DNA of 64,000 nt from Aequorivita sublithincola DSM 14238 (GTDB lineage Bacteria; Bacteroidota; Bacteroidia; Flavobacteriales; Flavobacteriaceae): positions 2,755,001 to 2,819,000 of the forward strand of contig NC_018013.1 in the NCBI RefSeq assembly GCF_000265385.1, read 5' to 3'. Under the pieces are notes generated by a model, which saw only the letters and a list, made by a program, of their open reading frames with translations, did not search any database and was not told the origin of the DNA. Below, piece after piece: positions 1 to 6,979 of this stretch. Position numbers and translations under genes: made by a program. Within the stretch, counting starts at the first letter, position 1. Each line of letters opens with the position of its first letter.

Positions 1-418
1 AATAGACTATTAAATCAATTGGAAATTCAATATGGAGGAACAAGCAATCAAAACGTAATATAAAATCCTTCTGATTTCCTACTGTTATGGATAGAGAAAT
101 GGTTCGGTGGTAAGTGCTTCAAAAGTGATTATATAGAACGCACATATAACTATGAACTCCCTCGAAGCGATACATTATTAAAGAGCAAAGTTTAGTAATA
201 CCTAATTAATCTTGAAACCCAGTTTACCCAAACCTTTAATCTTTATTGGGAAATTTTATTTTTTGAAAAAAAGCAAAGAAATAATATTGTAAGTAGCTCT
301 ATCAATTATATAAAACTTCAAACAAAGAAATAAAAGATAGAATGTTAATGGTGTTTATACAGTTAACATATCTGGCAATTGAAAAAAAACATCAAAATTA
401 AAACCACAGTAAGCATTA
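1..418. other. Upstream region without a supportable gene
   Basis: I see no supportable gene here. In the first plus-strand frame, codons run open from base 1 to a TAA at 61-63, then open again to a TAG at 193-195. This could be the tail of a protein that enters from outside the window and carries one premature stop. The predicted peptide is not one I recognise. Bases 196-418 are AT-rich with no clear reading frame. Confidence 0.4.
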
Positions 419-1183
419 TTGCTTGCTTTATTCTTTTATTCATTAACGTTTAAATCATCCACTACATATAATACAGCAACAGATGTTGCCCTTGTCGGTG
501 GCGGTCAATATCCGCAACCTGGCGAGATAAGTTTAGCGCACAACGGAGTACTATTTTTAGATGAATTGCCTGAATTTAAACGTGGCGTTTTGGAAGTAAT
601 GCGACAACCTTTGGAAGATCGCGAAGTTACAATTTCACGAGCAAAATTTACGGTAACGTATCCCTCCAGCTTTATGTTGGTTGCGAGTATGAACCCAAGT
701 CCGGGTGGTTATTTTAACGACCCAGACGCTCCCATAATGTCTTCGCCAGCAGAAATGCAACGTTATTTAAGTAAAGTTTCTGGACCACTTTTGGATAGAA
801 TTGACATTCATATAGAAGTTACTCCAGTTCCTTTTGAAAAATTGAGCGACGAACGAAAAGGAGAATCAAGCATTGTTGTTCGCGAAAGAGTTACAAAAGC
901 CAGAAAATTACAATCTGAACGGTTTGCAGAATCTGATAAAGTACATTATAACGCGCAAATGGGCGTAAAGCAAATCCGCCAATATTGTAAGTTGGAACCA
1001 TCTTCGCTACAACTTTTAAAAACCGCCATGGAAAAATTGAATCTTTCTGCACGAGCTTATGATAGAATTTTAAAGGTATCTAGAACTATTGCAGATTTGG
1101 AGGCAGCTCCAGACATTACTGGCAATCATATTTCTGAGGCTATTCAGTATAGGAGTTTGGATCGGGATGGGTGGTTTGGATGA
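419..1183 (+). pseudogene. 5'-truncated YifB/ComM-family AAA+ ATPase remnant
   Basis: This is the C-terminal half of a magnesium-chelatase-like YifB/ComM protein, an AAA+ family that in ComM helps branch migration during uptake of DNA. Visible are the Walker B segment GVLFLDELPEF (about residues 43-53), the MNPSPGG loop, the LLDRIDIHIEV segment and the C-terminal helical domain with LSARAYDRILKVSRT. Family members are about 510 residues. Here only about 230 align, beginning near TDVALVGGG at base 479. The N-terminal lobe and the Walker A motif are missing. The first 20 residues do not fit the family in frame, although the plus-one frame at about 455-470 gives a weak match to the usual PHHTI stretch. 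It is therefore probably a decayed gene and not a working short form. Confidence 0.75.
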
Positions 1184-1225
1184 AGAGAGTATTAAAATTA
1201 TCACCTTGATTTTTTATAAAAAATA

Positions 1226-1260
1226 AAGCCCTAATAGGTTGGCAGAACCTATTAGGGCTT
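1226..1260 (-). terminator. Intrinsic terminator of the minus-strand vWA operon
   Basis: A perfect 15-bp stem (1226-1240 with 1246-1260) has a five-base loop. Read on the minus strand, it is followed by TATTTTTTAT. It lies 21 bases past the stop of the last gene of the operon. On the plus strand it also sits after the yifB remnant, but lacks a T-run there. Confidence 0.8.
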
Positions 1261-1280
1261 CAGTAATATATAATTCTAGT

Positions 1281-1724
1281 CTATTTTAATATGGGTTTAA
1301 TAGTTAATTTAATTTTGCCAATTAAACTTTTATCAAAATCAGAATCCTTTTTACTGTCTGAATTTGCAATTTTTACTAAAATAACATCTCCTTCTGTTTT
1401 AGTACTTCTTATTGCGCTACTTTTTTTTACAGAATCTAAATTCACCATCGAAGGCTTTTGAACTTTCAATTTACTTAAATCTGTATTAAACGGAATATCA
1501 ATCGAAGTTTTTGCTATGTATTTATTGTCAAGTTTATCATTCTTTAAAGTTGTGGTTATCTTCTTAGAATCAAAAATTAAAGGAATCTCTACTTCAGCAG
1601 TTTCAATGGCTAGCTGAATTTTTGTAGTTTCGTTTTCTTGAATATTATCCTGCATAATAGAAGCAAAATCAAAGCTCTTTAAAATCTCGTACTGTATCAT
1701 TGATATAAAGTTTGATAGTTCCAT
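1281..1724 (-). CDS. Conserved hypothetical protein, last gene of vWA operon
   Basis: A 147-residue protein with no signal peptide or membrane segment, so probably cytosolic. It begins MELSNFISMIQYEIL, an amphipathic helix. A beta-rich middle follows (IQLAIETAEVEIPLIF), then a lysine- and serine-rich tail ending in KIKLTIKPILK. I do not recognise the family. The short N-terminal helix followed by a beta core resembles small partner proteins found next to vWA or protease genes, but that is only an impression. It starts 3 bases after the stop of the preceding gene, so translation is probably coupled, and the operon terminator follows it. Confidence 0.7.
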   Translation of the reverse strand: MELSNFISMIQYEILKSFDFASIMQDNIQENETTKIQLAIETAEVEIPLIFDSKKITTTLKNDKLDNKYIAKTSIDIPFNTDLSKLKVQKPSMVNLDSVKKSSAIRSTKTEGDVILVKIANSDSKKDSDFDKSLIGKIKLTIKPILK

Positions 1725-1727
1725 ATC

Positions 1728-2546
1728 TTATTGGTTTGAGTCGATTGATGGGAACGAACCACTTCTAAAATTAATGGTTACACTTCCTATTATATCTGTT
1801 TTCATATTAACTGCGGAAGATGACTTTTCATTAACAACTCGCACTTTTACAGCACTAGAATTATAGTTACCACTTACATTTGCTCTTCCCCATCCCCATC
1901 TAGCAGAGGCAGATCCTGAAACACCCCAGTTACTAGCTTTTGATTCAACATCTCGGATATCTGATGATTTTTGATCTGTAGAATCGACATGAAAAACAAG
2001 TTTCGTGTGAATCTGACCATCAACAACCTCAACTTTCTGCATTCCCAACTTTAAAATAGTGACTAACATTGAATAACTTTCTTTAGTTGTTTCAGCTAGT
2101 TTTTGATATACAAATTTTTGCAAATCAACTTTAGCTATTTTTTCACTATCGATTGACTCTTTCATATCTTTAAATGTTTCGCCGTCTTTGATTTTGACGC
2201 CAGTAAATTGTTCATTCAATACATTTATTTGTGTGTCATCAAGTGGAACTTCTGCCGAATCTGTACTTAAACCCAAAACTTCATTAATATAATTGTTAAG
2301 TTGCGTATCATTATTGCCAGCAGTTAACATTTCACTATCATTAAAAGTAATACCCGTAACTTCTTTTTGATACTCAATTAATGGTTTTGAAACGGTTTGT
2401 ACTAACTCTCCGTATGCTTTTAATTGGTCTAATGTAGAATCTGTTATAACTTTATATACATTTCTCACTAAATCTGAAGTGAATTCCACAAAGCCTAAAT
2501 TTTGAACATCGCCTGCTCTTTTCATTGCTTCTTCTGAACTTGTCAT
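1728..2546 (-). CDS. Conserved hypothetical protein, DUF2589-like C-terminus
   Basis: A 272-residue protein with no signal peptide. The N-terminal half is helical (about residues 15-65). The centre, near residues 150-180, has a helix followed by the beta strand KLVFHVDS. The C-terminal part is rich in Ser, Gly and Trp (SGSASARWGWGRANVSG), then alternates strands ending in SVTINFRSGSFP. The Ser-rich linker followed by a short terminal strand region recalls DUF2589 proteins. That assignment is tentative. It is the middle gene of the vWA operon, carries its own copy of a leader also found in front of the vWA gene, and is tightly coupled to the 147-residue protein. Confidence 0.65.
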   Translation of the reverse strand: MTSSEEAMKRAGDVQNLGFVEFTSDLVRNVYKVITDSTLDQLKAYGELVQTVSKPLIEYQKEVTGITFNDSEMLTAGNNDTQLNNYINEVLGLSTDSAEVPLDDTQINVLNEQFTGVKIKDGETFKDMKESIDSEKIAKVDLQKFVYQKLAETTKESYSMLVTILKLGMQKVEVVDGQIHTKLVFHVDSTDQKSSDIRDVESKASNWGVSGSASARWGWGRANVSGNYNSSAVKVRVVNEKSSSAVNMKTDIIGSVTINFRSGSFPSIDSNQ

Positions 2547-2597
2547 AATTTCTAATATTTAAAATAATGCCTACTCTATTTAATACAGGATTTTCGG
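2547..2597 (-). promoter_or_regulatory. Duplicated leader, copy 2
   Basis: The stretch between the vWA gene and the 272-residue gene repeats, with a few changes, the bases just before the vWA start. Read on the minus strand, both contain CCGAAAA, then TGTATTA, AGAGTAGG and TTAAATATTAG shortly before ATG. Such a copied leader suggests that both start regions are controlled alike. Confidence 0.55.
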
Positions 2598-2616
2598 CTT
2601 CCTCCTTTACAAAAAA

Positions 2617-3864
2617 TTAATCTTTACAAATTGTAAAAGAGAAACATGCCTCAGTTTCTTCCATCTTAGTAATACCGAAGCAAACACCTCTAAGCTTTAT
2701 TTGATACTTGCCTTCTTTTGCACCTTCATTTATAATAACAAACTCTCTGGAAACACAAGAACAAGGTTCAATGTCACCAAAACAGTACACTCCAATAGGG
2801 TGGATTTTCACAGATGGAGTGCCATTAGGTAGCGTAGGCACTGCATTGCCATCTGTGTCTAAAACTTCAATCATAGAGATTTTAAAGTTTGAGAATTTTA
2901 AGTTTGTGAAGCAGTTACAAACCGTAATTGTCATTACTTCATAATCTGAAGATTCAATACAATCACAATCACTATCTCCCCATTTTATTGAGATGCAAGG
3001 TTCTATTTTAGATAAGTCAGCTTCTTTGCATCTGTCCACACCACAAGCATTACAGATTACTTCTGTTAAAAGTTTAATATATTCTTCCATATTTGGAGTA
3101 CTGCTGAAATATACTTCTCCGCCAGTATCGTGGCACAAATCCTTATAGTTTTCTAAAATATTTACGTGTAGATTTTGATACGTTAAATGATGTGCAAAAA
3201 CGGTAACATTATTTGCATTCGCAGATGCAATTGCGGCATTGGTTTCTGCTGTTTCTTGTGCAAAATCGTTTCTCGGACTACTTCCGTCCAGTTCTTCATC
3301 ACTTATATAAAAAATTGCTCTGCATGCGTCTTTTCTCCACTTAGCGTATTTTGACAAATCTTCAATAGCATTTGCTCCTAATTCGGTACTATAACCAGAA
3401 GGAGGTCTATCTCCAGCCAATGGTACAGTTCCGTGTAGTCCTACAATATAATCGCGATGGCTTTGTGTGAAAACAGTTCCAGGCCAAATGCCATCAACCC
3501 CTAAAAAAGTGATTTCTAAATCCGGATTGCATGAATTCTTTGCTTCTTCAATTGCAACTGAAACTGCATCGGATATTGCGTTAGCCGATGTACCCATTGA
3601 ACCACTCGTATCAATCAAAACAATTAAATCTGTTTTGGCTCCACTAGATGTTGAACCTCCATGACCACCACATCCACAACCTTTTTCATCATCATCGCAA
3701 TGAGATAAAGAGTTTACTTTAGCTGCTGCTAATTCTTCAAGTAGTGCATTGGTTTTTTCTGTCCATTCCTTACAACTTCCTTTATCAAGATCTTTTTTAA
3801 CCTTAAGTGCTTTTGGAAGCGCAGTTGCTTTTTTACTTTCAACCTTTTTTGCTTGTTTTTTCAT
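2617..3864 (-). CDS. Cytosolic von Willebrand factor A domain protein, Cys-rich
   Basis: A 415-residue protein with a vWA fold. The MIDAS metal-binding motif DTSGS is at residues 85-89, after a Lys-rich N-terminus and a Gly/Cys/His stretch (GCGCGGHGG). The vWA domain runs to about residue 275 and contains FYISDEELDG. The last about 140 residues form a Cys-rich beta domain with repeated C-x-C motifs (CDC, CNC, CSC). No signal peptide or lipobox is visible, so the many cysteines may bind metal and not form periplasmic disulfides. It is first in a three-gene minus-strand operon and diverges from a two-component cassette 249 bases away. vWA proteins usually act as metal-dependent scaffolds; the partner here is unknown. 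Confidence 0.8.
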   Translation of the reverse strand: MKKQAKKVESKKATALPKALKVKKDLDKGSCKEWTEKTNALLEELAAAKVNSLSHCDDDEKGCGCGGHGGSTSSGAKTDLIVLIDTSGSMGTSANAISDAVSVAIEEAKNSCNPDLEITFLGVDGIWPGTVFTQSHRDYIVGLHGTVPLAGDRPPSGYSTELGANAIEDLSKYAKWRKDACRAIFYISDEELDGSSPRNDFAQETAETNAAIASANANNVTVFAHHLTYQNLHVNILENYKDLCHDTGGEVYFSSTPNMEEYIKLLTEVICNACGVDRCKEADLSKIEPCISIKWGDSDCDCIESSDYEVMTITVCNCFTNLKFSNFKISMIEVLDTDGNAVPTLPNGTPSVKIHPIGVYCFGDIEPCSCVSREFVIINEGAKEGKYQIKLRGVCFGITKMEETEACFSFTICKD

Positions 3865-3909
3865 AATTCCTAATATTTAAGTTTACCTACTCTATAATAC
3901 AGTTTTCGG
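3865..3909 (-). promoter_or_regulatory. Duplicated leader, copy 1
   Basis: On the minus strand this region directly upstream of the vWA start has CCGAAAA, CTGTATTA, AGAGTAGG and TTAAATATTAG before ATG. It matches the leader before the 272-residue gene (2547-2597). It lies in the divergent region shared with the plus-strand signalling cassette. Confidence 0.55.
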
Positions 3910-4060
3910 TTACCCTGTTTTGCTTTACAAATATCATAAAGCATTGAGGTTCAATCGATGAGTGATTAACTTAAATAAGCAAGTATATTCAACGGAAATT
4001 AAAAGGGTTGTTTAACCCTATCGATTTGAGTTTTTCAACGGGGTAGAAAACTTAGCCCTG

Positions 4061-4094
4061 TTGCTACATTTGGCAAGAATATAAAGTAACTTTA
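4061..4094 (+). promoter_or_regulatory. Possible promoter of signalling cassette 1
   Basis: TAACTTTA at 4087-4094 differs by one base from the Bacteroidota -7 consensus TAnnTTTG. A TTG at 4061-4063 could be the -33 element, with a 23-base spacer. It lies 20 bases before the first gene of the cassette. Confidence 0.4.
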
Positions 4095-4113
4095 ATAATT
4101 AAAACCAAATATT

Positions 4114-4827
4114 ATGAATTCAACAAGAACATTAAAAAGTATAATTGTAGCACTGCTACTGACACTAGGTTATTCACTCTATTATATAAATGGCCTAGAA
4201 ATAGGCGAAGAAGAAGGGTTATGCCTAGATTATAGCAATCAGCCAATGAGTGAATTAGCAGTGGCACTCGTGCACAAAATGTCAAATAATTATAAAAGCA
4301 ATCAGCTTAGCGTTATTAATAATGACACTTCTAATAGATTTACAACTACGGCGGGAAAAGGAGATACCAGAGCTATTTGGTTTGATTTAGAAACGTTAAA
4401 GGCTTTTTTATATCATTTAGAAATAGAAACCAAGAAGAAAGATGCTTCAATTTCTGGGACAGATTTAGGTGTTCGTATTTATTATGCCAGTTATCCGGAT
4501 ACAACTTCTTGGGGATTGTTTCCAGATTTGGTAGGGCTTTCCGGAAGTGATTATGAAGATCACCATACATTGGTTATGATTCCCACAATACGCAATAAGA
4601 ACAATGTGGATGTAGATTTTAACCCTCTTGAACAAAGAACTTTTAGTGATGGTTTAGGAGTAATATTAGATTATGAAAACTCGGAAGCATCTAATCCTCA
4701 AAAAACGTTTGCTCTGGCTGGTATAAAAAAGTCATCTAGCTCTAATCAAAATACATCACAAAGAACAGGCGCTCAAAATCATGGTAATTTATATCCACCT
4801 CTTGGAGAAATAGGTCTTGGATTCTAA
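4114..4827 (+). CDS. Membrane-anchored unknown protein, cassette 1 small domain
   Basis: A 237-residue protein with one N-terminal hydrophobic segment (about residues 9-27). The likely globular part has DTRAIWFDLETLKAFLYHLE (about residues 83-102), then GVRIYYASYP and HTLVMIPT. These three blocks match the protein at 11210-11560 (DTREFLFSVAELQQFL, GVRVYFAAYD, ATVFLAPT), so both share an unnamed domain. The tail is Ser/Asn-rich and ends in NLYPPLGEIGLGF; a proline pair is also near the end of the paralogue. It begins a four-gene cassette with a seven-helix protein, a kinase and a regulator, nine bases before the next gene. A role as sensed or sensing component is inference. Confidence 0.75.
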   Translation: MNSTRTLKSIIVALLLTLGYSLYYINGLEIGEEEGLCLDYSNQPMSELAVALVHKMSNNYKSNQLSVINNDTSNRFTTTAGKGDTRAIWFDLETLKAFLYHLEIETKKKDASISGTDLGVRIYYASYPDTTSWGLFPDLVGLSGSDYEDHHTLVMIPTIRNKNNVDVDFNPLEQRTFSDGLGVILDYENSEASNPQKTFALAGIKKSSSSNQNTSQRTGAQNHGNLYPPLGEIGLGF

Positions 4828-4836
4828 ATAATAATC

Positions 4837-5484
4837 ATGGAAGAACTTTGGCACACAATAAAACAAATCCTGTTAGTATTTCAATTATTATCGGCACTAA
4901 CAGGATGTTTTTATTTTTTCAGATTGAAAAATAGTTATTGGAAATGGTTTGCTGTTTATCTGGTAATTATTTCTATTCAAGAGCATGTTTTGACTTATAT
5001 TCTTCCTGTTCCTGTTAATGTAAACCAATTTTATAATTTATTTTTTGGACTCCCTCTTGAGTTTATATTTCTTTATTGGCTTTATGCAAGTAAATCACTT
5101 CGAAAGAAACAACTATTTATTACTTGTTCTATTGTGTATATCGCAACTATTTTAATTACATATTTTTTTCAAGAAACCAACGATGCAATAAGTTTTAGCC
5201 TAAATGTTGGTACTTTAATACTTTCTGTTTTAGTAGTTCTTGAGTATAGAAAGCAGATACGGGATGACAGTATTCTTGAATTTCGAAAGAATAAAATGTT
5301 CTATATAAATTTTGGAGTAATATTATTTTATTTAGGCTCTCTTCCTTTTCATGTTTTTCAAAAATACTTATATGCTGATTATAAGGTTGTTGTTGAATAT
5401 TATTATGTATATTTTCTTGCAGCGAATTGTATTATGTATTTACTATTTATAGCTTCGTTTATATGGGGGAAAGAACAATCATAA
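4837..5484 (+). CDS. Seven-helix membrane protein, cassette 1
   Basis: A 215-residue integral membrane protein with seven predicted helices (about residues 8-28, 35-56, 65-84, 92-111, 118-138, 154-173 and 188-211). No soluble domain is visible. It has the same length class and gene position as the protein at 11564-12289, and both share an N-terminal pattern around LSALTG/VSAALAG. Its 3' end overlaps the histidine kinase gene. Since that kinase has only one membrane segment and almost no extracytoplasmic part, this protein is a good candidate for the signal-receiving membrane partner. That role is inferred from context only. Confidence 0.75.
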   Translation: MEELWHTIKQILLVFQLLSALTGCFYFFRLKNSYWKWFAVYLVIISIQEHVLTYILPVPVNVNQFYNLFFGLPLEFIFLYWLYASKSLRKKQLFITCSIVYIATILITYFFQETNDAISFSLNVGTLILSVLVVLEYRKQIRDDSILEFRKNKMFYINFGVILFYLGSLPFHVFQKYLYADYKVVVEYYYVYFLAANCIMYLLFIASFIWGKEQS

Positions 5485-6248
5485 CTATATCATTTATTAT
5501 TTTCAATATCGTGCTTATTGTTTTTATAAGCGGAATAATCATTTTTGTAAAACAATATAGAGCTAAAAAGAAAGCACATATGTCTGAGATTCTTAATATT
5601 GACGAAAGTCACAAAAAACAACTTCTGGAAACAGAAATGGAGATTCAATCTCAAACCATGAAGCACATAGGTAGAGAAATTCACGATAATGTGGGACAAA
5701 AATTAACTCTAGCAAGCCTTTATGCACAACAATTGGCTTTTGAAAATAAAGCCCCTCATATAAATCAAAATATTTCAAATATTAGTGATATCATCAACCA
5801 GTCCTTATCTGACCTTCGTGAATTGTCGAAATCTTTAACTTCCAATACCATAGATACAGATTCACTTCCTACACTAATAAAAAGGGAATGCGATAGGATA
5901 AACGGTTTAAATATAGCTAAAGTTAGCTTTACAAATAAAGACGAAGTAAAAGTAGATAACTACACAATAAAAAGTGTATTATTTAGAATAACACAGGAGT
6001 TTATTCAGAATAGCATTAAGCACGCAGCCTGTAAAAATATAAAGGTATCTTTATACAAAGAACAAACAAATCTGTTTTTAAAATTAGAAGATGACGGAAT
6101 AGGTTTTGACGTTACCAATGTAAAATCAAATGGTATAGGTCTTAAAAACATTGAAAAACGAACAGAATTAATTGGAGGAGTTTTCAAATTAGAAAGTCAA
6201 CAAAACCAAGGAACAACACTAACTATCCAAATTTTGATAGCATCATGA
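5463..6248 (+). CDS. Sensor histidine kinase, HisKA_3 type, cassette 1
   Basis: A 261-residue kinase of the NarX/DegS (HPK7) class. One N-terminal membrane helix (about residues 5-27) is followed by a short coiled region, the dimerisation/phosphoacceptor helix with REIHDNVGQ (phospho-His in this motif), and a HATPase_c domain with the N box QEFIQNSIKHA and the G box DDGIGFD. No periplasmic sensor domain exists. An upstream ATG at 5427 is possible, but 5463 gives a length and an overlap (22 bases) close to the paralogous kinase at 12259, so I chose it. It is coupled to the response regulator by a 4-base overlap. Confidence 0.85.
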   Translation: MGERTIITISFIIFNIVLIVFISGIIIFVKQYRAKKKAHMSEILNIDESHKKQLLETEMEIQSQTMKHIGREIHDNVGQKLTLASLYAQQLAFENKAPHINQNISNISDIINQSLSDLRELSKSLTSNTIDTDSLPTLIKRECDRINGLNIAKVSFTNKDEVKVDNYTIKSVLFRITQEFIQNSIKHAACKNIKVSLYKEQTNLFLKLEDDGIGFDVTNVKSNGIGLKNIEKRTELIGGVFKLESQQNQGTTLTIQILIAS

Positions 6249-6886
6249 AACACACCATAGTTATTATTGACGATCACGTTTTAATTGCCAATGCGTTGAG
6301 TGGAATTATTTCAAATTTTAACCAATTTGAAGTGATATATACCTGTGAAAACGGACTCGATTTTCAGGAAAAACTAAAGTTGAAAAACGTGCCAGACATA
6401 GTATTATTAGATATTAGTATGCCTATTATGGATGGTTTTGAAACTGCGGAATGGATAAAAATAAACCACCCAGATATTTTGGTAATGGTTCTAAGTATGC
6501 AAGAGGATGAGCAAAGTCTAATTAAAATGATTAAAAACGGAGCAAAGGGTTATATGCTCAAAAATATCCATCCCACCGACCTAGAAAAAGCATTAAACGG
6601 AATAGTTGATAATGGTCATTTTTTTCCAGAATGGGCTAGAAGTACAGTTTTTACAAGCATTAGTGATGATACAATTAATACACAATCAAAAATAAACCTA
6701 TCGGAACGTGAAGAAGAATTTCTAAGATTCACCGTTACTGAAATGAACTACCGGGAAATTTCTGAAAAAATGTTTTGCAGCCCCAGAACCGTTGAAAATT
6801 ATAGAGACAGTCTTTTTGAAAAACTAGAGCTTAAATCACGCGTGGGTTTAGCAGTTTATGCGCTTAAGAACGGATATTCTGAATGA
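6245..6886 (+). CDS. LuxR/NarL-family response regulator, cassette 1
   Basis: A 213-residue regulator. The receiver domain (residues 1-120) has the acidic pair D9/D10, phospho-acceptor D56 in VLLDISMP and conserved K in YMLKNIHP. The C-terminal LuxR-type helix-turn-helix (about 150-213) includes YREISEKMFCSPRTVENY. The start overlaps the kinase stop by ATGA, so the two are made together. It should be a DNA-binding output for the upstream kinase; targets are not known, though the divergent vWA operon and the cassette itself are natural candidates. Confidence 0.9.
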   Translation: MKHTIVIIDDHVLIANALSGIISNFNQFEVIYTCENGLDFQEKLKLKNVPDIVLLDISMPIMDGFETAEWIKINHPDILVMVLSMQEDEQSLIKMIKNGAKGYMLKNIHPTDLEKALNGIVDNGHFFPEWARSTVFTSISDDTINTQSKINLSEREEEFLRFTVTEMNYREISEKMFCSPRTVENYRDSLFEKLELKSRVGLAVYALKNGYSE

Positions 6887-6979
6887 TAGGTTTTAGAAGA
6901 CTCGTTTTAACGTATTTTTAAGACCAAAAAACACTTCACATAGTATCTTTAAAACTTCCTAAAAAAAATCAACCCCCTT

